NCBI RefSeq assembly: GCF_000803315.1
Contig: NZ_JRMH01000001.1
Span: 744,001-808,000 of the forward strand
Length of the DNA stretch: 64,000 bases
Source of the DNA: Pectobacterium actinidiae
GTDB taxonomy: Bacteria > Pseudomonadota > Gammaproteobacteria > Enterobacterales > Enterobacteriaceae
Direction: 5' to 3'
Made by a program: the position numbers and the translations under genes. A model generated the notes under the pieces. It ran no database searches and had not been told where the DNA came from. It was given only the letters and a program-made list of their open reading frames with translations. How positions within the stretch are numbered: position 1 is the first letter of the stretch; every line of letters starts with the position of its first letter. Shown here one piece after another: positions 26,076-35,744 of the stretch.

Positions 26076-27425
26076 TCAACGAACCAGCGATGGCCGTTTG
26101 GCGTTAAACGACCAGTTGGGGATTAAAAACTGCATACCGAGCGCGTCGTTACGGTTTTTATCTGGGAGTGACTGATAAAGCCGATGCGCCTCCTCGACTC
26201 GTTTCCTGTTCAGCGTAATTCCTAATCCCGGCCCTTCCGGCAAATGCAAATGACCTTTTTCAATCCGCGGGGCTTCATGGGTAAGTTGCTGCCCATCCTG
26301 CCATATCCAGTGGGTATCAAATGGCGTGATGCGTTCGCCCGGCGCGGCGGCACCCAGATGAGCAACCATGGCGAGCGAGATATCGAAATGGTTATTGGAA
26401 TGGCAGCCCGTGGTTAACCCCCATTCGTAGCAGAGCTGCGCTACGGTATTGGCATAGCGCATGGTCCAAAAGTGCGGATCGGCCAGCGGAATATCGATGG
26501 CGTTCAACTGGAGTGCGTGATTAAGCTGGCGCCAGTCGTTAGCAATCATATTGGTTGCTACGGGAATGTTGGTGGCGCGTCGGAATTCGGCGAGGGTTTC
26601 CCGACCGGAATAGCCGTTCTCTGCGCCGCACGGATCTTCCAGATACGGTATTTTCCCCTGTAGCTCCCGCCCTAAGCGTATTGATTCATCCAGAGACCAG
26701 TTGGCGTTGGGATCCACAGTAACCCGCGAACCAGGGAAGTGACGCAGCAACGCTTTTACCGTCTCAACCTCTTTTTCGCCGTGATGTACGCCGCCCTTGA
26801 GTTTGAAATCGTTAAAACCGTAAAGATCGCTGGCGGCTTCCGCCAGACGGATCACGCCGTCGTCGTCCATGGCTGCCTGATGGCGCAGATAAAACCAGTC
26901 GTGTTTTCCGGTTTCGCCGGGCAGGTAATTCATGTCGGTTTTCGTGCGATCGGCAATGTAAAAGAGGTATCCCAGAATCGGAATCGAATCGCGCTGCTTG
27001 CCGCTGGCCAGCAGTTCTGCAACCTGAAGATTTAAGAACTGCCCGGTCAGATCCAGCAGCGCGGCTTCCGTCGCGGCTACCGCATTATAAAATTTCTCCG
27101 GGTTCATCTGCGGAATGTGGATCGCGGTGTTGTCGCTTTGTCCGCTACTCAGATTGCGCTTATCGCTTTTAAACAGCGTGCTCAGCGTGGTGTTCAGCTT
27201 GAGTAGCGATGTTCCCTCCACCTGCGGGATGAAATCGTTGAGTATCGCGAGCGTGCTGGAATGGCAGGGACATTCCCCTACGCCGGTATTGCCCGCACTG
27301 TCCGTCAGCGTCACCAGAATCCGAGTGAAGTAGCAGTTGTGTGCACCGCCAATATTCAAAAGCATGCTGTCATATCCGGCGACCGGAATGACCTCCATTT
27401 TTTTAATGATAGGGCTGTCAGACAT
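26076..27425 (-). CDS. GudX/GudD-like glucarate dehydratase-related enolase-superfamily protein
   Basis: This 449-residue enolase-superfamily enzyme of the glucarate dehydratase group has its main catalytic residues: the KLK pair (K208, K210), metal ligands D238, E263 and N292, and the Asp-His dyad D316 and H342 in PLADPHFW and CHSNNHFD. The N-terminal capping domain is unusual. The usual loop after GVGE, with proline and glycines, reads CPCHSS here, and residues 75-110 differ strongly from GudD. This suggests altered substrate specificity. It overlaps the upstream MFS gene by 8 bases, as in a gudP-gudX pair. The family is sure; glucarate as substrate is not. Confidence 0.8.
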   Translation of the reverse strand: MSDSPIIKKMEVIPVAGYDSMLLNIGGAHNCYFTRILVTLTDSAGNTGVGECPCHSSTLAILNDFIPQVEGTSLLKLNTTLSTLFKSDKRNLSSGQSDNTAIHIPQMNPEKFYNAVAATEAALLDLTGQFLNLQVAELLASGKQRDSIPILGYLFYIADRTKTDMNYLPGETGKHDWFYLRHQAAMDDDGVIRLAEAASDLYGFNDFKLKGGVHHGEKEVETVKALLRHFPGSRVTVDPNANWSLDESIRLGRELQGKIPYLEDPCGAENGYSGRETLAEFRRATNIPVATNMIANDWRQLNHALQLNAIDIPLADPHFWTMRYANTVAQLCYEWGLTTGCHSNNHFDISLAMVAHLGAAAPGERITPFDTHWIWQDGQQLTHEAPRIEKGHLHLPEGPGLGITLNRKRVEEAHRLYQSLPDKNRNDALGMQFLIPNWSFNAKRPSLVR

Positions 27426-28764
27426 TTCGATGCTCCATAGGTTTGAATGAACTGGGCGGCGTGGCGTGTGTGCTACGCAGCAATAAGAACAGACCGGTCA
27501 CGACGGAAACTGCGGTCAGCGAATAGAGCCCGCCCGTTGTGCTGCCGGTTTTTGATTCCAGATAGCCAAAGACGGTAGGTGCGACGAAGCCCCCGAGATT
27601 GCCAATGGAATTGATCAGGGCGATCCCCGGTGCGACGATGGATGCAGGCAGGTTGCCCTGCGGCATGGGCCAGAAGAAGGTGGCGCTGACCTTTGAGCCA
27701 ATGCAGGCAACGATCATGGCGAGGAAGCCGAACCACGGCGATCCGATCGTCGCCATAAACGTGCCGCAGGCGGCGATAAGCATAGCGACGCCCAGCGCTT
27801 TAGGTAAATGCTGGCGATGTTTGTCGCTAAATTTGCCGACAAGGTTGATGGCGATAATGGCGCACAGCCAAGGGATGGCGGTAAGCAGTCCGATACCGAA
27901 ACTGCTGAACCCCTGAATACGTTGGATAATCTGTGGGAGCCAGAACACCAGCGTGTAACCCGTCATGGTCATGGTAAAGAAGATGGCGCAGTAGAACAGC
28001 GTTCTGCGATCCGTCAGTAAGCGAAGTTTTCCGGTATTTTCCTGCTGTGCGTCGCGCTCTATTTCTTCCTGCTTTAGCTGTTGCTCTAAAGCCTGCTTTT
28101 CTTCTGCACTGAGCCAGCGGGCTTTATCGGGGCTGGAGACCAGTACGAAAGCCGCCAGTATCCCGACGAGAATCGACCCTGCGCCTTCTAAAAACATCAC
28201 CCATTTCCAGCCTGCGATGCCGAGGAAATCATGCATCATCAGGATGCCTCCCGTAATCGGGCCGGAGAAGAGAAATGCCCCTGCGCTGGCACTGAGGATC
28301 AGCGCCGTTGCCCGACCACGCCAGGCATTAGGCACCCAGAGCCGGAAGTAATACAGTACGCCGGGAAAGAAACCCGCTTCGGCTACGCCGAGTAAAAAGC
28401 GCAGGACATAAAACTGGATAGGATTGGTGACAAAGCCCGTCGCGACCACGACGGCTCCCCAGGTGATCATGATGCGAGTCAACCACACTCGCGCCCCGTA
28501 TTTCTTCATCATCAGGTTACTGGGGACTTCAAACAGCGCATAGCCGATAAAGAAAAGCCCTGCGCCAAGACCAAATGCCGCCGCGCTGATGCCGGCATCG
28601 GTCTGAAGCTCTGCTTTTATAAATCCGATGTTTGACCTATCTATTTGATTAATAATCAACATAATGGCCAGCATTGGGATAATACGTTTGAAGAATTTGG
28701 CAATGGCTGAGGCGAGATGTGCCTCTCTGGTGTGGGCAGATGATACGGTTGTTGTCGTTGTCAT
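27418..28764 (-). CDS. MFS transporter, anion:cation symporter (ACS/GudP-RhmT type)
   Basis: This 448-residue major facilitator of the ACS family has 12 predicted helices. Features are INQIDRSNIGFIK near residue 40-52, a central cytoplasmic loop (about 215-250) rich in Glu and Gln, and ALINSIGNLGGFVAP near 375. These transporters import sugar acids such as glucarate, tartrate or rhamnonate by proton symport. It is coupled by an 8-base overlap to the GudX-like dehydratase, so the pair likely imports and dehydrates one aldarate or aldonate. Confidence 0.83.
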   Translation of the reverse strand: MTTTTTVSSAHTREAHLASAIAKFFKRIIPMLAIMLIINQIDRSNIGFIKAELQTDAGISAAAFGLGAGLFFIGYALFEVPSNLMMKKYGARVWLTRIMITWGAVVVATGFVTNPIQFYVLRFLLGVAEAGFFPGVLYYFRLWVPNAWRGRATALILSASAGAFLFSGPITGGILMMHDFLGIAGWKWVMFLEGAGSILVGILAAFVLVSSPDKARWLSAEEKQALEQQLKQEEIERDAQQENTGKLRLLTDRRTLFYCAIFFTMTMTGYTLVFWLPQIIQRIQGFSSFGIGLLTAIPWLCAIIAINLVGKFSDKHRQHLPKALGVAMLIAACGTFMATIGSPWFGFLAMIVACIGSKVSATFFWPMPQGNLPASIVAPGIALINSIGNLGGFVAPTVFGYLESKTGSTTGGLYSLTAVSVVTGLFLLLRSTHATPPSSFKPMEHRNV

Positions 28765-29046
28765 TTTTTACACCTTGCGTAGGTAGGTTACGAAAGTGTT
28801 ATAGGAAATGAGTGAAAGGAATAACCATGTGCAGATGCCCAGCATGCGTTGTGCTACTCCACAGTGGCGGCGAAAATGAAGGCGGCCAGCGCAATTAGGA
28901 AAAAGTGAGGAAATATCACGTCTGCGACGGCGATCACAGCCTGACGGGGGATGAATATCAGGCATTGACGCTTTTTATTCGTTTGCTAAGGTAATGGAAA
29001 AAACACACAACTCACTCATCATCATTACCCGTCAGGAAGACAGAAA

Positions 29047-29796
29047 ATGATCTCAACGCAATACATCAGCCGAATCGCGCTGACACAGGAAAAGGTTGAT
29101 TCATTCGAGGTGTATCCGTTTTCTATTCCGTCGATTCGCTCACTGGATAAGCTGGAACTGCACCCGAAAGTCACTTTTTTTATCGGCGAAAATGGTGCGG
29201 GAAAATCCACGCTGTTAGAAGCTATTGCCGTTTCGATGGGGTTCAACCCGGAAGGGGGAACCCGTAATTTCAACTTCGGCACCCGTACGTCGCATTCCAG
29301 ACTGTCGAGTTTCTTGCGGGTGGCGAAAGGTATCAAGAAACCTAAAAACGGTTTTTTCTTACGTGCTGAAAGCTTTTTCAATGTCGCGACGGAAATTGAG
29401 CGGCTGGATAGCGAACCGGGTTTTGATCCACCCGTGATCGATTCCTATGGTGGGCATTCGCTGCATGAACAATCCCACGGTGAATCCTTCATGGCGCTGT
29501 TGCTCAATCGGTTTGGTAAAGAGGGCATTTATCTGCTCGACGAACCAGAAGCCGCGCTGTCGCCCAGCAGGCAATTGGCTGCGATCGCCCGTATGCACGA
29601 TCTCATCCGTGAAGGATCGCAGTTTATTATCGCGACCCACTCTCCGATTCTGATGGCGTATCCGGATGCCACGATCTTTCAGTTCGGTGAAGACGGAATA
29701 CAGCAGGTCGCGTATGAGGACACGGAACATTATCAGATCACGCGTGCTTTCCTGAACAACCCTGAGCGCATGCTGCGCGAGTTGATGGCGGAGTAG
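29047..29796 (+). CDS. AAA/ABC-like ATPase (predicted)
   Basis: This 249-residue soluble ATPase of the AAA_21/SMC-like type has Walker A GENGAGKST (residues 47-55), a signature-like HGESFMALLLNR near 145, Walker B IYLLDEPEAALS (161-173), and a switch His in ATHSP near 195. Proteins of this length and motif set occur singly in many bacteria and lack transmembrane partners. The function is unknown. A GGAAG ribosome site precedes the ATG. No nuclease or toxin partner is next to it, so an abortive-infection role is not supported. Confidence 0.8.
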   Translation: MISTQYISRIALTQEKVDSFEVYPFSIPSIRSLDKLELHPKVTFFIGENGAGKSTLLEAIAVSMGFNPEGGTRNFNFGTRTSHSRLSSFLRVAKGIKKPKNGFFLRAESFFNVATEIERLDSEPGFDPPVIDSYGGHSLHEQSHGESFMALLLNRFGKEGIYLLDEPEAALSPSRQLAAIARMHDLIREGSQFIIATHSPILMAYPDATIFQFGEDGIQQVAYEDTEHYQITRAFLNNPERMLRELMAE

Positions 29797-29890
29797 GGGT
29801 TAACATTGTTTCGGGAATAGGCGACAATTCGTGTGATATCAGACGGGAAACCGTCTTTTTCGTTGGAACAGAGTTACAGGGAGTTAAGAA

Positions 29891-30382
29891 ATGAAGTGCC
29901 TACACTGCGATAACAATGCGCGTAAAGAGTCTGGCTTGTGTTCTGAGTGTGAAGCGCAAGAACAGCAGAAGATTAACGGTATTCTCTACCTTCCGGCGTT
30001 GGGAATTATCCTCTCTTTGATTATCGCACCGTTCTCACTGTATGAAATTATCAATGCGATGGTGATTCACTTTAAGAATACCGGATTTCTCGGCTATTAC
30101 GCTTTAGCGCTGGTGTTTTTCCTGATTGCCATGTTCGCACTGGAAATATTCGCCGCAATCAGCTTCTTCCAACGCAAAAAACGCACGCGAAACGTCATGG
30201 TTGCCTACTACCTTTTTAGCGCACTGCTGGTGGGGTATATGACATTGCTACCTGCTTACTTGTTTAACGTTAAGCTCGACATTGGTGATATTCGTGCCAT
30301 TGCTTCTTCGGTTTTCGGCATTGTCGTCTGGATCCCTTATTTCCTGTTATCGAAAAGGGTTCCGCTGGTATTTAGCCGCTAA
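29891..30382 (+). CDS. DUF2569-like membrane protein with N-terminal zinc ribbon
   Basis: This 163-residue protein begins with a small zinc-ribbon (CxxC at 3-6 and 17-20). Four transmembrane segments follow (about 32-55, 68-92, 102-125 and 132-155), characteristic of DUF2569 proteins. A GGAG ribosome site precedes the ATG. It is probably monocistronic, 94 bases after the ATPase gene in the same direction. The function is unknown. Confidence 0.75.
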   Translation: MKCLHCDNNARKESGLCSECEAQEQQKINGILYLPALGIILSLIIAPFSLYEIINAMVIHFKNTGFLGYYALALVFFLIAMFALEIFAAISFFQRKKRTRNVMVAYYLFSALLVGYMTLLPAYLFNVKLDIGDIRAIASSVFGIVVWIPYFLLSKRVPLVFSR

Positions 30383-30445
30383 AAGGAAACCACTATCCAC
30401 GTTATGCTGATAACATACTAAACAATCGGTAGAGGATAGCGAACC

Positions 30446-31342
30446 ATGAATATCAAACAATTGCGTTATTTCTGTAAAGTGGTTGAAGCGGGAGGGATAA
30501 GCCAGGCTGCGAAGGCTTTTTCTCTTGCTCCCGCGGCAATCAGCCTGCAAATCACGTCGCTGGAAAAGGAATTGAACGGTGAGTTATTTTACCGCACTTC
30601 TCGGCCGATTACGCTGACAAAGCTGGGGGAGTTTCTTTTTAATAAAGCGCATGAAGTGATATTCAGCTTTGACAAACTCGAAAGGGATGCATTGCAGTAT
30701 GTTAGTACGGCATCCGTTAACCTCAATTTAGGGTTTGTCCGGTCGGTGATGTTCAATCTTATTCCTGAAACGATCAAACTTTTTTCAGAAAAGCATGGCC
30801 ATATTAGTATCACCCTAAAGGAGGTGCTTTCTGAATATCAGTCCGATCTGCTATCAACGCAATCTATTGATATTGGCTTCACCCGTGAAATGGGTATCAG
30901 CGAGCCGACTGACGGACAGGAACTGTCGCGCGAACTGATCTTGATTGATCCACTCGTGGCGGCGATCCCGATTAACCATTATCTGAGCCGGAAGAATTTC
31001 ATTACGCTGCGAGACTTTTGTAATTCACCCTTTATTATTTTTCCGAGCGATCCCAAAAGCAGTTATGCCATGCGAATTCAGGATAAATTTATCGAGTATG
31101 GCGTTCAGCCAGCGGTTGCTCATCGCACGGTTGAAATACATACGGCATTAGCATTGGTCGGGGCTGGATTAGGCGTCACGCTTGTTGGACGATCCACGAT
31201 TCCTAATAACCGCCAGGATGTTCTTTTTCTGCCAATCGAAGATTTTAACTGCCTGAGTTATATCTACGCTGTTTATAACGCGAAGAATCCGAACCCCAAT
31301 ATTATGAATTTCATTGAAACGATGAAGACTATCTCGGGGTAA
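30446..31342 (+). CDS. LysR family transcriptional regulator
   Basis: This 298-residue LysR regulator has an N-terminal winged HTH (about 1-60: MNIKQLRYFCKVVEAGGISQAAKAF), followed by a helix-turn-helix and a linker. The C-terminal substrate-binding domain (about 90-295) has two subdomains. It converges with the MFS/RraA-like genes on the right. Such regulators often control adjacent aromatic or dicarboxylic acid genes, so control of that pair is plausible but unproven. Confidence 0.87.
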   Translation: MNIKQLRYFCKVVEAGGISQAAKAFSLAPAAISLQITSLEKELNGELFYRTSRPITLTKLGEFLFNKAHEVIFSFDKLERDALQYVSTASVNLNLGFVRSVMFNLIPETIKLFSEKHGHISITLKEVLSEYQSDLLSTQSIDIGFTREMGISEPTDGQELSRELILIDPLVAAIPINHYLSRKNFITLRDFCNSPFIIFPSDPKSSYAMRIQDKFIEYGVQPAVAHRTVEIHTALALVGAGLGVTLVGRSTIPNNRQDVLFLPIEDFNCLSYIYAVYNAKNPNPNIMNFIETMKTISG

Positions 31343-31395
31343 GTGCGGTTGGCTTTGGTTGAAAGACACATCCTTGTGCCTTAAAAGTAGGATGA

Positions 31396-32745
31396 CTAGG
31401 CTGCTTTCTGACCTATTTGATCGTCAGAGAGCGGTTCAGAAATGGTGAAGAGAACAAGCAGGCATAAGAAAGAGCCTAACGCCATGAATCCGAAGACATG
31501 TCCCCAAGTGTAATGATCGAGCAAATATCCTGCGATTAAAGGACATACTGCACCACCTAGCTGACCCCCGGTATTAATTAACGCACCCGCAACCGGAAAG
31601 ACATCCTTGGTCGTCAGTGACATGGGATAGACCATGTAGGCTGAGAAACCGAGATTAAAAAGAATCCCAGTCAGTAACAGCAATGGACCAAGGATCATCG
31701 CGTTGTCTGGTGCATTGATGAGAATCACCATCATGATCACCGTTGCAATCGCTGATAGCATCATCAACGGTTTACGGCGTTTATTGAGAATACGATCCGA
31801 GCACCAGCCGCCAATAATATTGCCAATGACTGCGCCGATCCATGGTGCGGAGGCCAGCATCCCCATTTTGATAATGGAAAAGCCTTTTTCATTCATTAAA
31901 TAGGTGGGGATCCAGGCAAGAAGCACATTCACTATCCCCATCATGAAGAAATAGCCTAACGTGCTACCAAGAATATTCCAGGATCTGAAAATACCTTTGG
32001 AATTATCAATCAGTGTCACCTTTTTGGCACGAATCAACTTGTCCAGTAATGTAAAACGTCGAGCAGGGACGGCTTTCTTCTGTGCGGCTGTATTCACTGA
32101 TGAAGTGGCTGTGTTATCTCGTTCTTCAATCAGCGCGATCTCATTTTCGGAGCAAAAGCGGCTTTCCTGTGGCGTATTGGGAACGAGTAAGTACCATATA
32201 ACGCTAAGAAAAATGCCGGGAATCGCGAAGAAGTAGAAAACGTAATGCCAACTATAGTGATAAAGAATAAAGGCACAAACTGGCGGAACAAGCACCGGAC
32301 CGAACTTTGCTGCGGACAGAAATATTGCGGTGACGATGCCTTTTTCACGAGAAGGAAACCACCGATTGATCGTTGATGTTATACCAATCGGCAATGGGCC
32401 TTCCGCAAGCCCCAAAATAAAACGGGAAACTTTGAGCCCGAGAATGGAAGTAGAGAACCCCACCAGGCCAGTAGCGAACGACGTCAGGATCATTGAAAGG
32501 GAAAATATTTTCCTCACGCCAAATTTTGAATACAAAAAGCCGCTGGGGATTTGTGCTATTGCGTAAGCGAGCAGAAATAAACTTGCTAGAGCGCCAGCTT
32601 CTGTATTCGACATATGAAAATCATTACGGATGAACGGTAAAACAACCCCGATGTTGGCTCTATCCGCTGCGGCAATGGTGTATACAAAGAAAATCAGTGT
32701 TGTAACAACCCAGCGAAACTTACTGTTGTTTTTTATAGTATTCAT
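31396..32745 (-). CDS. MFS transporter, ACS family
   Basis: This 449-residue major facilitator has 12 predicted helices. Signatures include AAADRANIGVVLPFI near residue 25-40, the helix 4 region FILGLAEGPLPIGITS (about 108-123), and a hydrophilic central loop near 195-230. It belongs to the group importing organic acids (galactarate, glucarate, phthalate-like). It is the second gene after the RraA-like gene (gap 122 bases), suggesting uptake of the substrate that the RraA-family enzyme handles. Confidence 0.82.
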   Translation of the reverse strand: MNTIKNNSKFRWVVTTLIFFVYTIAAADRANIGVVLPFIRNDFHMSNTEAGALASLFLLAYAIAQIPSGFLYSKFGVRKIFSLSMILTSFATGLVGFSTSILGLKVSRFILGLAEGPLPIGITSTINRWFPSREKGIVTAIFLSAAKFGPVLVPPVCAFILYHYSWHYVFYFFAIPGIFLSVIWYLLVPNTPQESRFCSENEIALIEERDNTATSSVNTAAQKKAVPARRFTLLDKLIRAKKVTLIDNSKGIFRSWNILGSTLGYFFMMGIVNVLLAWIPTYLMNEKGFSIIKMGMLASAPWIGAVIGNIIGGWCSDRILNKRRKPLMMLSAIATVIMMVILINAPDNAMILGPLLLLTGILFNLGFSAYMVYPMSLTTKDVFPVAGALINTGGQLGGAVCPLIAGYLLDHYTWGHVFGFMALGSFLCLLVLFTISEPLSDDQIGQKAA

Positions 32746-32867
32746 TTTTTACCTGCTGATTAAATAAGTAAGTGTTTATCTTTCATTTGGTTTTAATTTT
32801 TTATTTTTATAACGTACTTCTGTTTTTATGTTTTGTTTGAACTAAACATGATGCCATGTCGGGATAT

Positions 32868-33524
32868 TTATTTCAGATTCAGATTCTTAAAAATGCTACT
32901 TAGCTCCATTAATTCAGCCGTTGATGAACCATGTGATATTTTTTCTTTGTAGACGTTCTCCTTTTCTTCACGTACTTCAGAGAGATGGATAACCTCTTCC
33001 AGACGCGCACTTTCTATGACGACGAGGCCGTCTGAATCGCCTACGATAATATCGCCGGGATGAATCATGCAGTCGCCAATCAGAAGGGGTTCATTCATTT
33101 TCCCCGGCTGTTTTTTTTCTGTACCGCGAATAGAGAGTCCTTTTGCAAAAACGGGAAAGTTTGATTCGATAATGGCATCGCTATCTCTCACTGCACCATT
33201 CACGACGAGCCCTGCCAGCCCAATACGTTGCGCCTGTGCCGTTAATACATCACCCCAAATACCTGCGCCAGTGAATCCATCACAGTTGATGACCAGCACG
33301 TCGCCTTTTTTAGCGTGAAGTAGTGCATAATGAATCATCAAATTATCCCCTGGCCTCATCTGTAATGTCATAGCAGGACCAACGAGTTTCATACCTCGCG
33401 CCAGTGGCGTGATAGAAGAATCAAGTGAACCTGTTGCGCCTTGTGCTTCATAAAGCGTTGCGGTGCCCAGACGTTTTAATTTCTCAGCCCACTCGATATT
33501 CAGTTTGTTTTTTTCATTTAACAT
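32868..33524 (-). CDS. RraA-family protein (4-hydroxy-4-methyl-2-oxoglutarate aldolase-like)
   Basis: This 218-residue protein of the RraA/HMG-aldolase fold has the conserved GIWGDVLTAQAQRIGLAGLV segment (about 85-105) and VVNGAVRDSDAI with the catalytic-type RD pair (about residues 112-113). The GxWG and GAVRD motifs fit class II pyruvate aldolases such as HMG/CHA aldolase and oxaloacetate decarboxylase. The pairing with an acid importer favours the enzyme role over RNase E inhibition. It is first in a leftward operon with the MFS gene. Confidence 0.8.
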   Translation of the reverse strand: MLNEKNKLNIEWAEKLKRLGTATLYEAQGATGSLDSSITPLARGMKLVGPAMTLQMRPGDNLMIHYALLHAKKGDVLVINCDGFTGAGIWGDVLTAQAQRIGLAGLVVNGAVRDSDAIIESNFPVFAKGLSIRGTEKKQPGKMNEPLLIGDCMIHPGDIIVGDSDGLVVIESARLEEVIHLSEVREEKENVYKEKISHGSSTAELMELSSIFKNLNLK

Positions 33525-34095
33525 TATTGTGCCTATTCTATTTTATTCGTGCGAGATTTGAAGTATGTAAATAATATTTTTACATATTTAGGTTAATTTG
33601 GTTGTTTTTAAATATATGAGTTGTTTTTTTAGCGTTATTTTTCTCGGTTGTGATCATACGATATATAGAAAATAGCGTTTTTATTCGCTATCCCGTTATT
33701 GATAGCGATGATAGTACTCGTGTGGAATTACTCAATATCGGGTTATTTAAAACAGTTTAAGAAAAACTTAACATGATGAGATGACTGGCTGGAAATAGAA
33801 GGATTTTTTTGAATAAAATCATTTAATACAATTGGTTAAACTATTTTTTAAACGATAAAATATAGTTTTGTGAGCAAACTAGCTGCTGATTCTGTGATTT
33901 CTGAATGATTTTTTATGTCCTGAGGCCTCAAGGCTGCATATTTCAAAAAACGCGAGGCATCACGCGTTCAGGCACGGCAGTTAGGATCTTGTATCTCCGG
34001 TTCTCGACAGGGGAGTATCGTGTTTAGTTGCGCGCAAATTCCTATGCCGCCGGTTTTTTTGATAACAGAGCGGCGCTGGTTTTTCCCTCAACCCG
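33525..34095. other. Intergenic region upstream of the RraA-like gene and downstream of the fimbrial operon
   Basis: This is a 571-base AT-rich stretch. It must hold the promoter of the RraA/MFS unit and the 3' end of the fimbrial operon. I see no clear gene or terminator with a T-run; CCTGAGGCCTCAAGG near 33918 is a short dyad only. Confidence 0.5.
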
Positions 34096-34665
34096 CTATA
34101 AATAGCTCAACGTAAAATTCGCCGTTGCCATGAAATCGCCGGATTGAATCAGATCGTCGCGTATCTTTTCGATGCGGGCGGAAAAGGGAATGGCGTTGTC
34201 TCCGCTTTGCAGCACAATGCTGTCCGTGCTGCTGTTGATGCCGACCAGTTTGTTCGCATGATAAATGCCAACCGCGATGCCTTTGGCACCGGAGGGGGTA
34301 TCCAGCGCCAGCCGCTTAGGCAAGAGCGGTTCTTCTTTACCTGAAAAACGGATAGTGACGTTTTGGTAGGTGTCCAGATTGCAGTCCGTGAGGTTAATCG
34401 TGAAGTCATGCCAGTCACCGTAGCGATTGGCTTTTAAATAACGGTCAGAGACTTCACTCATGTCCACCACAATCGCTTTGCTCTCCGTACTCACATTACA
34501 GGCGGCGTTGACGACTAAAACGTGAAACGTCACTTCATGGTCATCCATAGATGATACCTGCTGGGCGATGGACACCCCTGACGGCAGCGCCAGGATGCCC
34601 AGCGTGAAGGCTAGTAAGGTGCCGCGCGACCTGACTTTTGCTACCGTATTGCTGTGTTTTATCAT
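34096..34665 (-). CDS. Fimbrial minor subunit (pilin family)
   Basis: This 189-residue exported protein has a signal peptide (cleavage near residue 34). The chaperone-usher pilin pattern is present: two Cys (VVNAACNVS and LTDCNLDTY, forming the disulphide), and a C-terminal beta-zipper motif ending FTLSYL, which binds the chaperone. It is the last gene of the fimbrial operon, after the adhesin, so it is probably a minor or terminating subunit. Confidence 0.82.
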   Translation of the reverse strand: MIKHSNTVAKVRSRGTLLAFTLGILALPSGVSIAQQVSSMDDHEVTFHVLVVNAACNVSTESKAIVVDMSEVSDRYLKANRYGDWHDFTINLTDCNLDTYQNVTIRFSGKEEPLLPKRLALDTPSGAKGIAVGIYHANKLVGINSSTDSIVLQSGDNAIPFSARIEKIRDDLIQSGDFMATANFTLSYL

Positions 34666-34692
34666 TGTTGCGATCTCGCGTAGGAAGACGGA

Positions 34693-35727
34693 TTAATGAT
34701 AATTAAACCGTAGGATAATATTTTTTTCGGTATCGCCTATCACGGCGGGGCCAGCGGCATAAAGCCGTGCCATATAGCGCCGTTCAACCATGCCGCTTGA
34801 TGCCGTCAGGCCATCAACCAGACCGATGAACTGGTTAAACACCACGTTATTGCCGCTGCGCGTATCTTCTATTTTCAGCGTGGCACCGTTCCCCATGTTC
34901 ATTCCGTCTATCCCGACGAGTGAATTTCCCCGTGAAGAGGCATCAAAGTTGATGTCCAGATCGAATCCCTTGCCGCAGTCTTCTCCGCCGTCGGTCGATA
35001 CGTTGATGTGGAATTCTGTTTGCGCCAGTGCGTTGGCCTCTGTACCTGACCACGCTCTGACCGTACCAAAATCGACATAGCTGTCGGGCGAAACGTTGAT
35101 TTTCGCAGCGCACTGCATAATGTCGATGCCGTGTAGCCCTGACAGGCTCAGGCCGTAATTACTGTCCGGCTTATTGTTGATGCCGAGCTCGCCGTCAATT
35201 TGGAAGACGCGCAGCGAGTCTACGCCTGCCGTGGTATCGCTGATATTTCCCGTTTTTTCGAGATAGAGCTGCACCGTGACATTCAGCATGGTTGGGTTGG
35301 CGGGCGGCGTTGAACCGCTGGGGCCCGGTGCGATCCACTGTCCTGTGGATACGCGAGATGCGGTGCTGCCGCCATTGGTAATCACACCGAGGTCCTGTCC
35401 GTTATAGATGATGCCAATGCCAACCCCCTGGCTGATGACCTTGCCTTCTGGGTTGGGATAGAAGTAGGACATCTCACCCTGTGGACGCACGGATTTATAC
35501 GCCCAGCAGGCCAGGCTGCGAGTATAGGGTTTTGACGTCCAGAGGCGGCTGCCGATAGGCAAGGTCGCAGGGATCTTTAGCGTACCGATATCCTCATAAT
35601 CATTTACCGGGCCAGTCACTGTACCCAGTCGGCATTCCAGTGCACTGGCGTTAAACGCCGTTAAGCCGAAAAAGAGCGAAGCGCAGAGAGCAACATGGCG
35701 ATGTTGACGAGCAGCTAACCAAGACAT
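34693..35727 (-). CDS. Fimbrial tip adhesin (two-domain)
   Basis: This 344-residue exported protein is about twice a pilin in length. A signal peptide (about 1-29) precedes an N-terminal putative receptor-binding domain (about 30-200, with several Cys and Trp). A pilin-like C-terminal domain (about 205-344) begins near MQCAAKINVSP and ends NIILRFNYH, the chaperone-binding strand. It follows the chaperone gene by 17 bases. The size and operon position fit the tip adhesin; the receptor is unknown. Confidence 0.8.
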   Translation of the reverse strand: MSWLAARQHRHVALCASLFFGLTAFNASALECRLGTVTGPVNDYEDIGTLKIPATLPIGSRLWTSKPYTRSLACWAYKSVRPQGEMSYFYPNPEGKVISQGVGIGIIYNGQDLGVITNGGSTASRVSTGQWIAPGPSGSTPPANPTMLNVTVQLYLEKTGNISDTTAGVDSLRVFQIDGELGINNKPDSNYGLSLSGLHGIDIMQCAAKINVSPDSYVDFGTVRAWSGTEANALAQTEFHINVSTDGGEDCGKGFDLDINFDASSRGNSLVGIDGMNMGNGATLKIEDTRSGNNVVFNQFIGLVDGLTASSGMVERRYMARLYAAGPAVIGDTEKNIILRFNYH

Positions 35728-35744
35728 GGCGGATTCCCTGTAGC

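Noticed and set aside
29047..29796. AAA ATPase as part of a phage-defence pair
   Set aside because: No nuclease or toxin partner within reach; the next gene is a DUF2569-like membrane protein with its own spacing.
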